Source of the DNA: Frigoribacterium sp. PhB116
Lineage (GTDB): Bacteria > Actinomycetota > Actinomycetes > Actinomycetales > Microbacteriaceae
Direction of reading: 5' to 3'
Assembly: GCF_004364285.1 (NCBI RefSeq)
Contig: NZ_SOBE01000001.1
Span: forward strand, 806,001-870,000
Length of the DNA stretch: 64,000 nucleotides
The position numbers were made by a program, and so were the translations under genes. The notes beneath the pieces are model-generated. The model saw only the letters and a program-made list of their open reading frames with translations, ran no database searches and was not told where the DNA came from. Within the stretch, counting starts at the first letter, position 1. Each line of letters begins with the position of its first letter. Positions 42,965 through 52,182 of this stretch are shown here, piece by piece.

Positions 42965-43711
42965 CTAGCGGTCGGTGCTCGAGAGCCGTGTCCAGGCCTC
43001 GAGCGCCGCGGCCATCTCGGCCTGCTTCTTGCTGCTGCCGGTGCCGTGGGCGACGTCGTCCGGCGAGTCGCCGAGCCGCACGGCGGCGTGGAACCGCTTG
43101 TCGTGATCGGGCCCGCTGTCGGTCACGTGGTACGACGGCATCCCCCGGCCGCGGGCGGCGCTGAGTTCTTGCAGGCTCGTCTTCGGGTCCATCGCGGCGC
43201 CGAAGCGCGCGGGGTCGACGAGGAGCGGCGCCACCAGGCGCAGCACGAAGGCGGTCGCGACCTCTCCGCCGGCGTCGAGGTAGGTCGCGCCGATGATGGC
43301 CTCGACCGTGTCAGCGAGGATGGACGGCTTGTCGCGCCCGCCGGTCAGCTCTTCGCCGCGGCCGAGGCGCAGGTGTGCGCCGAGCCCGATGTTGCGGGCG
43401 ATCTCGGCGAGGGCGACCGTGCTCACGAGGCTCGCGCGGCGCTTGGCCAGCTCGCCCTCGTCGAGGTCGGGGTTCTCGGTGAAGAGCATGACCGTGACGG
43501 CCTGCCCGAGGATCGAGTCGCCGAGGAACTCGAGCCGCTCGTTGTTGGCGATGCCGCCGTGCTCGTAGGCGTACGACCGGTGGGTGAGGGCGAGCTCGAT
43601 CAGGTCGGGGCGCACCTCGATGCCCAGCTGCACCAACAGATCAGCCCGGTCGGCACGGAGGCTCGACACGGGCTGATCGGGGTGTGACGGTGTCACGGGT
43701 GACGTGGTCAC
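42965..43711 (-). CDS. rnc: Ribonuclease III
   Basis: 248 residues. Catalytic signature NNERLEFLGDSILGQAV, DTVEAIIGATYLD with the second acidic site, and a C-terminal dsRNA-binding domain (DPKTSLQELSAARG to SSKKQAEMAAALEAW). GTG 43711 chosen; GTG codons at 43696 and 43669 are alternatives and none has a clear ribosome-binding site. 11 bases after rpmF. Confidence 0.94.
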   Translation of the reverse strand: MTTSPVTPSHPDQPVSSLRADRADLLVQLGIEVRPDLIELALTHRSYAYEHGGIANNERLEFLGDSILGQAVTVMLFTENPDLDEGELAKRRASLVSTVALAEIARNIGLGAHLRLGRGEELTGGRDKPSILADTVEAIIGATYLDAGGEVATAFVLRLVAPLLVDPARFGAAMDPKTSLQELSAARGRGMPSYHVTDSGPDHDKRFHAAVRLGDSPDDVAHGTGSSKKQAEMAAALEAWTRLSSTDR

Positions 43712-43722
43712 GGGAGACGGGT

Positions 43723-43926
43723 TCAGACGTCGGCGACCTTGCGGCCCTTGTACTCCATGTACAGGGCGGTGCCGGCGCTGTCCTCGACGACCTTGGCACG
43801 GTGCGGGAGGCTGTAGGTGACCTTGCCGTTCTCGATGGTCTTCACCAGCTGGACGGGAGTGGCCTTCCACTGCGACCGACGTGCGTGGGTGTTCGAGCGT
43901 GACTGCTTCCTCTTGGGAACGGCCAT
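43723..43926 (-). CDS. rpmF: 50S ribosomal protein L32
   Basis: 67 residues, [20 protein letters not shown] start as in all actinobacterial L32. The usual zinc Cys residues are absent, i.e. a Cys-minus form. Follows the DUF177 gene, the standard pair. Confidence 0.95.
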   Translation of the reverse strand: MAVPKRKQSRSNTHARRSQWKATPVQLVKTIENGKVTYSLPHRAKVVEDSAGTALYMEYKGRKVADV

Positions 43927-43995
43927 GAGGTTCTCTTCTCTGTTGCGGCCCCCGCGGGGGCCTGGGTCTGACGTGGGTGGGTGACGCGGGTGGTC

Positions 43996-44586
43996 TCAGG
44001 CAGACGTGTCGGGCTTCGACTCGTTGTCGGTGACTGCCCTGCCAACTGGTTCTTGGAGGACCGGTGCCTGTTCAGCCTGGAACCCTGCGAGGGCCGACCA
44101 CCGGGGATCGACGCCTTCACGGGGCTGGTAGTCGGGGATGTCCTCGACTCGTTCGCCCGTCACCGGGTCGAGTCCAGGGCAGTCCGGACGACAGACCGGC
44201 TGGAAGGGCAGTGACAGGACCACTGCGTCTCTGACGACAGGTTCAAGATCGACGTGGTCTTCGTGAACCTGGTAGTCAAAAGCTTCGTCGACATCGTACG
44301 CGAAAAGCTCGGCGATATCGACTTCGACAGGCTCGGCGATGGGCTTGAGGCAGCGGCTGCACTCGCCGGTCGCGGTGCCGCTGACGGTCGCGGACACGAG
44401 GATGCCGTCGTGCAGGCCCTCGAGCCGCACGTCGAGATCGAGCACGGCGCCCGCCTGCACGGCGACCTGGCCCTCGCCCAGTCGCTCGGGGACGACGACC
44501 TCGATCGAGTGCTCGCGCATCTCGCCCGCTCGGTGCAGGAGGTCGTAGACCGACAGCGTCCAGGGGGTCTTGGTGTAGTGAGGCAC
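43996..44586 (-). CDS. DUF177/YceD family protein
   Basis: 196 residues. The conserved core GECSRCLKPIAEPVEVDIAE and FQPVCRPDCPGLDPVTGE contains four Cys that may bind metal. YceD homologues precede rpmF across bacteria and help 23S rRNA accumulation in plants and bacteria. GTG start from a leaderless-type promoter. Confidence 0.93.
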   Translation of the reverse strand: MPHYTKTPWTLSVYDLLHRAGEMREHSIEVVVPERLGEGQVAVQAGAVLDLDVRLEGLHDGILVSATVSGTATGECSRCLKPIAEPVEVDIAELFAYDVDEAFDYQVHEDHVDLEPVVRDAVVLSLPFQPVCRPDCPGLDPVTGERVEDIPDYQPREGVDPRWSALAGFQAEQAPVLQEPVGRAVTDNESKPDTSA

Positions 44587-44600
44587 GAGGGAAGACTCTA
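44587..44600 (-). promoter_or_regulatory. DUF177-rpmF leaderless-type promoter (-10 TAGAGT)
   Basis: TAGAGT on the minus strand (44600-44595) is followed by eight bases and GTG; no Shine-Dalgarno. The -10 overlaps the last codons of the transglutaminase gene. Confidence 0.45.
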
Positions 44601-46937
44601 CGCGCCCACGCCCGATCTCGCCTCCGACGGCCTCACGAGCGAGCGCGGGGCCAGGGTCGCCGCCACGCGGCGGCCGGGAGGCGAGGAGGCGCGGAGGGCC
44701 CGCAGCACCCGTCGAGCGTCGTCCGCGACAACGGCCCCCGCGGGGTCGCCGCCGAACCGCTCCGCCTCGAGCGCCGCCGCCAGCGAGGCCAGGGCGCGCC
44801 GCGCCTCCTCGTCGGGACGGGTCGCCGAGCGGAGGACGCCGTCGAGCGCGGCTGCGGCCGTGGAGGGCGTCGCGCCGGCCGGCGGCGCCACGCCGAGGTC
44901 GAGGGCGGTGTCGAGCACCTCCCGCCACGCGCCGAGCGCCCGGTCGGGCGGACTCGCCGTGAGCCGTCGTCGACGACGGGCCAGGCGCATGCCGGAGGGA
45001 ACGACGAGCAGGGCGGCGAGGACGGCGAGGCCCAGGGCGCCGCCGGCCACGGCGACAGGGCTCGAGGCACCCGACTGAGCGGACGCGCCCTGCGTCTCCT
45101 CCGCGCCGGGCGTCGGGCCGGCCGCGCTCGGCACGGCGGAGGGCTCGTCTGCCGAGGGCTCGGGGGTCGCCTCGTCGGGCGCGCTGGGCGCGGCCGTCGG
45201 CTCGACGCCAGTCTCCTGCAGGTACGACTGCGGCGTGCCGAGCCCGACGGTCGGCTCGAAGGGCACCCAGCCGAGGCCCTCGAAGTACAGCTCGGGCCAG
45301 GTGTGCAGGTCGTCGCTGCTGACGGCCCGGGCGGTCTCGTCGCCGAAGCCCGTGGGCGTGCCCGGCAGGAATCCCACGGCCATCCGCGACGGGATGCCCA
45401 GCGTTCGCGCCATGACCGCCATGGCGGAGGCGAAGTGCACGCAGTACCCGCTCTTCACCTCGAGGAACCGCTCGACGGCGTCGAGGCCGTTGCCGTCGTA
45501 GCCCTCGTCGACCGGGGTGTCCTCCGAGTAGGTGAAGTCGCCGTCGCGGAACCAGTCCTGCAGGGCGACCGCGGCGTCGAAGGGGTTCGCGGCGTCGGCC
45601 GTGACCTCGGCCGCGAGGTCGGTGACGGTCTGGGGCACGCCGTCGACCGAGAGGTACGTCGACATGTCGGTGCCCTGGTCGCTCAGCGCGGCGACGACCT
45701 GCTCAGGGCTCGGGTCGACGGGGCGGCTCTCGACGGTGTACTCGAGGCCCTGGGTGCTCTCGCTGGTGCTGCGCACCGTCACGCCCGACTGGTCGACGAA
45801 CGACCAGCCGTCGTCGAGGCCCGTGATGGTCTGCGGCGGCACGGGCACCGGCAGGTAGGGGCTGCGGAGCGCACCGATCTGCACCTCCGTGCTGACGACG
45901 CGACGCGAGGTGCCGTCGGCGATGCCCGGCGCGTCCGGGATCGCCTCGAGGCCGTCGGCGGGGTCGATCTCGGCGTCGGCGGGGCTCCAGGTGCGGCCGC
46001 TGAAGTCGACGAGGTCGACCAGCTTCAGGTAGGTGCCGTCGGCGTCCGACGAGCGGTAGGTGAGGACCGTCAACGGGGCGCCGCGACGGAGGTCGTCGCC
46101 CAGGTCGACCACGGGGTTGACCCCGGTCGCGAGCCCGGTGCCGGTGCCGACGCCGGTCAGCGGGGCGACGCCGCCGAAGGGCACCACCGCCGTGAGCAGG
46201 GCGGCGACGCCGACGGCCGCGACTCCCCCGACGGCCGTCGCCCGGGTGGGGCGCCGCCCGGTCGAGACGGCCAGGAGTGCGATCCAGCAGAGCACGGCGA
46301 TGACGACCCAGGGCCAGCGGACGGCCGTGCCGGGGACGAACGAGGGCACGGCGAGGACGACGGCGGGGAAGGCGCCCGTGAGGCCGGGCATCCGGCCCAC
46401 GGTCGACACGAGGTCGCTCACCACGGCCACGCCGAGCACGGCGGCCACGACGACGGCGAGGAGGCCGTCCTGCACCTCGACGGGCGCGGTGCCCTCGACG
46501 ATCGTCGTCGTCGCCTGGTCGCCGAGGTCGCGGAGGCGCTGCAGGGTCGCGGCCGTCGGCACGACGCCGAGGACGGCGGTGCCGCCGGAGACCAGCGCCG
46601 ACGTGACGAGGACGCCCGAGACGAGCCCGGCGACCCAACCGAGCACCGGCCCGGCCCCGAGTGCCCTGGCTCCGAGGGAGGCGCCCAGCACGACCGCGGC
46701 GACCCCGGCGCCCGTGAACCACCAGCCTGCCCCCTGGAACAGCGAGGAAAGGCTCGCCAGCGACGCCGCGAGGGTGAGCCAGACGAGCAGGCTGGTGAGC
46801 CAGCCCGTCGGCGGGGAGGTCGGGCGTCCACGAGCCGACGAGACCCGGTCGGGCGGGCGCGGACTCGACGTCCGGGGTGCCGGAGAGCCGGCACGGCCGC
46901 CGGTCGCCGTGCCTCCGTTGCGCGTGCCGTCAACCAT
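44598..46937 (-). CDS. TgpA-type membrane transglutaminase-like protein
   Basis: 779 residues. A Pro/Arg-rich head, about six N-terminal membrane helices (45-245), a large external region with a transglutaminase core, then a C-terminal helix (near 645-665) and cytoplasmic domain. The catalytic Cys (SGYCVHFASAMAVMARTLG), His (DDLHTWPELYFEGLGW) and Asp-containing end WVPFEPT are intact. Third gene of the MoxR-DUF58-transglutaminase set; role in envelope peptide processing is inferred. Overlaps DUF58 by eight bases. Confidence 0.92.
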   Translation of the reverse strand: MVDGTRNGGTATGGRAGSPAPRTSSPRPPDRVSSARGRPTSPPTGWLTSLLVWLTLAASLASLSSLFQGAGWWFTGAGVAAVVLGASLGARALGAGPVLGWVAGLVSGVLVTSALVSGGTAVLGVVPTAATLQRLRDLGDQATTTIVEGTAPVEVQDGLLAVVVAAVLGVAVVSDLVSTVGRMPGLTGAFPAVVLAVPSFVPGTAVRWPWVVIAVLCWIALLAVSTGRRPTRATAVGGVAAVGVAALLTAVVPFGGVAPLTGVGTGTGLATGVNPVVDLGDDLRRGAPLTVLTYRSSDADGTYLKLVDLVDFSGRTWSPADAEIDPADGLEAIPDAPGIADGTSRRVVSTEVQIGALRSPYLPVPVPPQTITGLDDGWSFVDQSGVTVRSTSESTQGLEYTVESRPVDPSPEQVVAALSDQGTDMSTYLSVDGVPQTVTDLAAEVTADAANPFDAAVALQDWFRDGDFTYSEDTPVDEGYDGNGLDAVERFLEVKSGYCVHFASAMAVMARTLGIPSRMAVGFLPGTPTGFGDETARAVSSDDLHTWPELYFEGLGWVPFEPTVGLGTPQSYLQETGVEPTAAPSAPDEATPEPSADEPSAVPSAAGPTPGAEETQGASAQSGASSPVAVAGGALGLAVLAALLVVPSGMRLARRRRRLTASPPDRALGAWREVLDTALDLGVAPPAGATPSTAAAALDGVLRSATRPDEEARRALASLAAALEAERFGGDPAGAVVADDARRVLRALRASSPPGRRVAATLAPRSLVRPSEARSGVGA

Positions 46938-48195
46938 CGAGCAGACCTGCCCCTCGGACGACGTCCGCGACGGCGTCGCCCGCCCCTGCCTCGACGACCC
47001 GCCACCGGGAGCTCCGCAGCGCGGCCGCGACCTCGTCGGGGCCGAGCGGCGCGTCGCGGGCGTCGCCCGTGGCCGGCCGCCCCGTGTGGGTGAAGCCGAG
47101 GGTCGGGGAGACCACGACGGCGACGGCGGACGCGCCGACCGCGCGTGACCGGAGCAGGACGTCGAGGTCGCGGCGCCGGAGGCTGGACACGACGGCGACG
47201 ACCGGCTCCCGAGCCGCGGCGGGCGGTGCGGGCGGCCCGGCCGGGTCGTCGAGGACGACGTCGGCGAGCGCGTCGAGGAACGCGGTCGTCGTCTCGGGGT
47301 CGTGCCGGGCGACGAGGTCGCCGTCCGGCGTCGTCAGGAGGGCGACGGACCCCGCGTGGCCCCACTCGACCGCGAGCGTGGCGACGACCGACAGCGCCCA
47401 CTCGAACGCGTCGCTGTGCCGGCCCGCGCCTCCCGGCCCCGTCGTCGCGTCGTCCCACGACCCGAGCGAGGTCGGCAGGACGAGGCGCACGTGCGGCAGG
47501 CCGTGCTGTTCCTCCTGGCGGACCATCAGGTCGTCGTGCCGCGCGGAGGCCTTCCAGTGCACGCGGCGCATCGGGTCGCCGCGACGGTACTCGCGGGTCA
47601 CGGGGTCGTCCTCGGCGCCCGTGAGGCTCTGCCCGCGCTGGCGGCGGGCCCCGTCGCCGAGGGCCCGCGACTCGCGCGCGAGCCCGAGATCGAGCACCTC
47701 GGGCACGACGACGAGCTCGTGCGTGCCGGGGACGGTCGTCCGGCGCCGTCCGACGCCGAACGACTCGACGAGGTCGACGGTCAGCGGGCCCACCCGGTGC
47801 CGGCCCCGGACGAGGTCGACGTGGCGGAACACGGCGGTGGAGGCGCGACCCGGCTCGAGCGCGACGGTCGCGGACTCGGCTGACGGACCGCCCCTCCACG
47901 GCAGGCCCTCGCGCAGCACCACGACCTGGCTCCTGCCCCGGGGCGTGAGGGAGAGCGTCTCGACGACCGACCACCCGGCGACGCCGCGGCCGGGGCTGAA
48001 GCGCCGGGCCACGTCGAGGTCGGGGCGGCGGACGACGAGGGAGACGAGCACGACGACGACCAGGAGCACGAGCACGAGCCCCGCGAAGACGAGGGGCGTC
48101 GAGTCGAGCAGCACGCCCGACACGACGACGACGCCGCCGGCGGCGACCACGCCCGCTCCCCGCGCCGTGGGGCGCGGCGCCTGCCCGAGAGCCAC
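46930..48195 (-). CDS. DUF58 protein
   Basis: 421 residues. Two membrane helices (about 13-33, 38-57), then a beta domain and a vWA-like domain with the DUF58 signature YRRGDPMRRVHWKASARHDD. Partner of MoxR AAA+ ATPases. GTG 48195, two bases after the moxR stop. Confidence 0.92.
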   Translation of the reverse strand: MALGQAPRPTARGAGVVAAGGVVVVSGVLLDSTPLVFAGLVLVLLVVVVLVSLVVRRPDLDVARRFSPGRGVAGWSVVETLSLTPRGRSQVVVLREGLPWRGGPSAESATVALEPGRASTAVFRHVDLVRGRHRVGPLTVDLVESFGVGRRRTTVPGTHELVVVPEVLDLGLARESRALGDGARRQRGQSLTGAEDDPVTREYRRGDPMRRVHWKASARHDDLMVRQEEQHGLPHVRLVLPTSLGSWDDATTGPGGAGRHSDAFEWALSVVATLAVEWGHAGSVALLTTPDGDLVARHDPETTTAFLDALADVVLDDPAGPPAPPAAAREPVVAVVSSLRRRDLDVLLRSRAVGASAVAVVVSPTLGFTHTGRPATGDARDAPLGPDEVAAALRSSRWRVVEAGAGDAVADVVRGAGLLDG

Positions 48196-48197
48196 GG

Positions 48198-49247
48198 TCA
48201 GCGCGCGTCGGCGGGGTCGCCGAGCGGCACGTCGGTGGCCTCGACCACGTCGGCGACGAGGTCGTACGCCGCCGTGACGGCCCCCGCCCCCGCACGGCCG
48301 GCGAGGATGATGCGGTGGCCGAGGACGGGCCCGCTCAGGGCGTCGACGTCGTCGGGCACCACGAACGAGCGGCCGTTGAGGGCCGCCCACGACTTCGCGG
48401 CTCGCATCAGCTGGAGCGTCGCACGGGGGCTCGCCCCGAGCCGCACGTCGGGGTGCACCCGGGTCGCCTGCACGATCCGGACCGCGTACCGCTCGACCGC
48501 CTCGGCGGCGTAGACGCCACGGACCGCGGCGATCATGCGGGTCAGGTCGTCGAGCGAGATGAGGGGCTGCAGCACGTCGAGGGGGCTCGTCCGCTCGCGC
48601 TGGCGGAGCATCCGCAGCTCGCTCTCGGCGTCGGGGTAGCCGAGCGAGATGCGGGCCATGAACCGGTCGCGCTGAGCCTCGGGCAGCGCGTAGGTGCCCT
48701 CCATCTCGACGGGGTTCTGCGTCGCGACGACGAGGAACGGCTGCGGCAGCGGGTGCGTGATGCCGTCGACGGTGACCTGCCGCTCCTCCAGGCTCTCGAG
48801 CAGGGCCGACTGGGTCTTGGGCGAGGCCCGGTTGATCTCGTCGCCGATCACGACGTTCGCGAACACGGGGCCGGGGACGAACTGGAAGCCGCCCCGCTCC
48901 CGGTCGTAGACCGAGACGCCCGTGATGTCGCTCGGCAGCAGGTCGGGCGTGAACTGGATGCGGGTGACGGTCGCGTCGACAGCCTTCGCGAGAGCGCGTG
49001 CGAGCTGCGTCTTGCCGACCCCCGGCACGTCCTCGATCAGGAGGTGCCCCTCCGCCAGCAGGACGGTGAGGGCCGTGCTGATGGCCCCGTCCTTGCCGTC
49101 GATCACCGTGGCCACGGCCTCGAGGACGCCGCGCGCCTTCTGCTGGACCTCGTCGAGCGACATCGGCGGGCCCGCGACCGCGACCTCGGGCCTGCGGCGG
49201 TCGCGTCGAGCATCGCTGCCGGGGGTGCTGGTCGTGGTCGTCGTCAT
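48198..49247 (-). CDS. MoxR-family AAA+ ATPase
   Basis: 349 residues. Walker A IEDVPGVGKTQLARALAKA, Walker B VVIGDEINRASPKTQSALL, sensor VATQNPVEMEGTYALPEAQ. MoxR proteins act as chaperones maturing vWA/DUF58 partners; those are encoded directly downstream. Confidence 0.95.
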   Translation of the reverse strand: MTTTTTSTPGSDARRDRRRPEVAVAGPPMSLDEVQQKARGVLEAVATVIDGKDGAISTALTVLLAEGHLLIEDVPGVGKTQLARALAKAVDATVTRIQFTPDLLPSDITGVSVYDRERGGFQFVPGPVFANVVIGDEINRASPKTQSALLESLEERQVTVDGITHPLPQPFLVVATQNPVEMEGTYALPEAQRDRFMARISLGYPDAESELRMLRQRERTSPLDVLQPLISLDDLTRMIAAVRGVYAAEAVERYAVRIVQATRVHPDVRLGASPRATLQLMRAAKSWAALNGRSFVVPDDVDALSGPVLGHRIILAGRAGAGAVTAAYDLVADVVEATDVPLGDPADAR

Positions 49248-49360
49248 CGTCGTCGTCTCTCGGGTGCCGGGCGTGATCTGGATCGGTCCGTGGTGCGTCG
49301 TGTCGTGTTCGGAGTGCGGTGCGGCTGAGGTGGGTCGGTGTGCCAGGTGGGCCGGGTCGA

Positions 49361-49843
49361 TCAGCTCGTCGCGAGGTAGTCGGCGACGGCCGTCGGGACG
49401 TAGGGCCGCACGTCGCCGCCGAGCGACGCGACCTGGCGCACGAGCGAGCTCGAGACGTGGGCGTGGGCCGGGTCGGGCAGCAGGAAGACCGTCTCGACGC
49501 CGGCCAGGCTGCGGTTCATGATGGCCATCGGCGTCTCGTAGGCCACGTCGACCTGGGAGCGGATGCCCTTGACGAGGACGGACGCGCCGACCTCGGTGCA
49601 GTAGTCGACCAGCAGCCCGACGCTCCAGCTGTGCACCGAGACGCTGCTCGGCAGACCCGCGTCGCGGAGGGACCGCTCGAGCAGCGACACCCGCTTCGGG
49701 AGAGGAAGGAGGGCCGTCTTGTCGGGGTTGTGCACGACCAGGACGTGGACCTCGTCGAAGATGCCCGCAGCCCTCGCGATGACGTCGACGTGGCCGAGGG
49801 TGACCGGGTCGAACGACCCCGGGACGACGGCGATCCTGCTCAT
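49361..49843 (-). CDS. coaD: Phosphopantetheine adenylyltransferase
   Basis: 160 residues. [20 protein letters not shown] has the T/H-x-G-H nucleotidyltransferase motif; [13 protein letters not shown] and [17 protein letters not shown] are conserved. Fourth step of coenzyme A synthesis. Confidence 0.96.
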   Translation of the reverse strand: MSRIAVVPGSFDPVTLGHVDVIARAAGIFDEVHVLVVHNPDKTALLPLPKRVSLLERSLRDAGLPSSVSVHSWSVGLLVDYCTEVGASVLVKGIRSQVDVAYETPMAIMNRSLAGVETVFLLPDPAHAHVSSSLVRQVASLGGDVRPYVPTAVADYLATS

Positions 49844-49855
49844 CCCGTCACCCTA
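49844..49855 (-). promoter_or_regulatory. coaD leaderless-type promoter (-10 TAGGGT)
   Basis: TAGGGT (49855-49850, minus) is six bases before the ATG; no ribosome-binding site. Confidence 0.45.
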
Positions 49856-49877
49856 GCCGGTGGCTCCGGAGAGACCC

Positions 49878-52121
49878 TCAGCCCGCCGCCATGAAGTCGC
49901 GGCTCGAGTCGTCGAGCCGGCGCGCGATGGCCGCCGCGAGCGCGGGGTGCTCCCCCAGCGACGGATCGGCGTCGAGCAGCTCGGCGGCGTGCTCGCGGGC
50001 GATGCCGATCAGGTCGCCGTCGGTCGTCACCCGCAGCAGGCGCAGTGACGACCGGCCGCCCGACTGGAGGCTGCTGAGGACGTCGCCCTCGCGCCGCAGC
50101 TCGAGGTCGACCTGCGCGAGCTCGAACCCGTCGAGGGTGGCGGCGACGGCGTCGACGCGCTCGCGTGCCGTGGAGTCGACGGGCGCGTGCGTCACCAGGA
50201 GGCAGAGGCCGGGGTGACCGCCCCGGCCGACCCTGCCGCGCAGCTGGTGCAGCTGCGAGATGCCGAACCGGTCGGCGTCGAGCACCACCATCGTCGAGGC
50301 GTTGGGGACGTCGACGCCGACCTCGATCACGGTGGTCGCCACCAGCAGGTCGATCTCGCCGCGGGCGAAGCGCTGCATGACGTCGTCCTTCTCGTCGGCC
50401 GACATGCGGCCGTGCAGCGGCTCGACCCGGGCGCCCGCGAGCACGGGCAGCGAGCGGGCGAGGGCCGTGACGGCCTCGACGCTGGCGCGCTCGGGGGAAG
50501 GAGGCGCGCCTCCTGCGGTCCCGTCGGTCGCGGCGGAGCTAGCGCTGCCTGCCTCCGGCCCCCCGGCCCCGGCGGCCGGCTCGCCCTGCTCGACCGTCGC
50601 GGCGTCGATGGCCGGGCAGACGACGAAGACCTGGCGCCCCTTCGCGATCTCCTCTGCGGAGCGCTGCCAGATGCGGTCGGCCCAGCCGGGGCGGTCGGCG
50701 AGGGGCACGACGAACGACTCGATCGGCTGTCGGCCGGCCGGCAGCTCGGTGATCGTCGACACGTCGAGGTCGCCGAAGACCGTCATCGCGACGGTGCGCG
50801 GGATCGGCGTCGCCGTGAGCACGAGCACGTGGGGCGGTGCCGCGCCCTTGCGGCGGAGCGCCTCGCGCTGCTCGACGCCGAACCGGTGCTGCTCGTCGAC
50901 GACGACGAGGCCGAGGTCCCAGAACTCGACGGCGTCGCTGATCAGCGCGTGGGTGCCGACGACGATCCGGGACTGCCCGCTCACCACGGCATGGGTGGCC
51001 TTGCGGCGCTCGGCGGTGCTCATCTGACCGGTGAGCAGCACGGGGCGCAGCTCGGCGGCGAGGTCGGGGCCGAGCGACCGGACGATCGAGCGGAGGTGCT
51101 GGCCGGCCAGCACCTCCGTCGGGGCGAGCAGCGCCGACTGGCCGCCGCTCTCGGCGACCGCCAGCATCGCGCGCAGGGCCACGAGGGTCTTGCCCGAGCC
51201 GACCTCGCCCTGCACCAGGCGGTTCATCGGGACGTCGGCCGCGAGGTCGCGGTCGATCTCGGAGCCGACGAGCACCTGGTCGGAGGTGCGCTCGAACGGC
51301 AGCGCCGCGTCGAGGCGCTCGAGCAGGCCGCCCGGCCGTGCCGAGCGCGCCGTCGCCTTCGTCGTGCGCAGCAGGGCCCGCTGCTGGAGGAGCGCGCTCT
51401 GCAGCACGAACGCCTCCTGGAACCGCAGGGCGTCGCGGCCCCTCAGGTGGTCCCTGTCCTTCTCGGGCCGGTGCACCAGCTCGAGCGCCTCGCGGAGCGG
51501 CACGAGCTCGAGCTCGGCCCGGACCGCGGCCGGCACGGGGTCGTCGAGCGGCGGCAGCGTGTCGAGCACCACCTCGACCGACTTCTGCACCTGCCAGGAC
51601 GCCACGGAGGCGCTGGCCGGGTAGATCGGGATCGGCTGCCGGGCGAAGGCCTGCGCCTCGGCGTCGCCGACCCCGGCCACCGCCTCGTGCGACGCGTCGA
51701 ACAGCTCGTAGTCCGGGTGCGCCAGCTGCCGGAGGCCGCGGTAGTCGCCCACCTTGCCCGCGAAGATGCCGCGCGCTCCGGGCACGAGGTCGCGCGAGCG
51801 CCAGGCCTGGTTGAAGAACGTCAGGGTGAGGATTCCCTCGCCGTCGCCGATGCGCACCTCGAGGATCGACCCCCGCCGGGCCCGCATGGTGCGCTCGCGC
51901 ACGTCGAGGACCTCGGCCACGATCGTCACGGACTCGCCGAGCGGCAGCGAGTCGAGCGCCGTCAGCTCGCCGCGCCGGGCGTAGCGCCGCGGGTAGTGCG
52001 ACAGCAGGTCGCCGACGGTCCGCAGCCCGAACGCCTTCTGCATCGCCTGGGCCGTGCGGCCGCCGAGGGCGCTCGAGAGCGCGGCGTCGAGCGGCGACGG
52101 GTCGGGCAGGGGCGCGGGCAC
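49878..52121 (-). CDS. recG: ATP-dependent DNA helicase RecG
   Basis: 747 residues. N-terminal wedge/OB domain (about 1-250), helicase motifs MNRLVQGEVGSGKTLVALRA, VVVDEQHRFGVEQREAL, LTATPIPRTVAMTVFGDLD, and QLRGRVGRGGHPGLCLL. An Ala/Gly/Ser/Pro-rich insertion of about 35 residues after AIDAATVEQ lies in the second RecA lobe and contains the GGAGGCGCGCCTCC element. Reverses stalled forks. GTG start. Confidence 0.95.
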   Translation of the reverse strand: MPAPLPDPSPLDAALSSALGGRTAQAMQKAFGLRTVGDLLSHYPRRYARRGELTALDSLPLGESVTIVAEVLDVRERTMRARRGSILEVRIGDGEGILTLTFFNQAWRSRDLVPGARGIFAGKVGDYRGLRQLAHPDYELFDASHEAVAGVGDAEAQAFARQPIPIYPASASVASWQVQKSVEVVLDTLPPLDDPVPAAVRAELELVPLREALELVHRPEKDRDHLRGRDALRFQEAFVLQSALLQQRALLRTTKATARSARPGGLLERLDAALPFERTSDQVLVGSEIDRDLAADVPMNRLVQGEVGSGKTLVALRAMLAVAESGGQSALLAPTEVLAGQHLRSIVRSLGPDLAAELRPVLLTGQMSTAERRKATHAVVSGQSRIVVGTHALISDAVEFWDLGLVVVDEQHRFGVEQREALRRKGAAPPHVLVLTATPIPRTVAMTVFGDLDVSTITELPAGRQPIESFVVPLADRPGWADRIWQRSAEEIAKGRQVFVVCPAIDAATVEQGEPAAGAGGPEAGSASSAATDGTAGGAPPSPERASVEAVTALARSLPVLAGARVEPLHGRMSADEKDDVMQRFARGEIDLLVATTVIEVGVDVPNASTMVVLDADRFGISQLHQLRGRVGRGGHPGLCLLVTHAPVDSTARERVDAVAATLDGFELAQVDLELRREGDVLSSLQSGGRSSLRLLRVTTDGDLIGIAREHAAELLDADPSLGEHPALAAAIARRLDDSSRDFMAAG

Positions 52122-52182
52122 GTCCCCACGCTACTGCGCGCCCCCGACAGGGCCGGGTCGTCCGCGGAGCCGGCCCCGCGCC

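Noticed and set aside
43947-43962. Palindrome GGCCCCCGCGGGGGCC between DUF177 and rpmF as terminator
   Set aside because: No loop or T-run, and terminating there would cut off rpmF-rnc-mutM; probably compositional.
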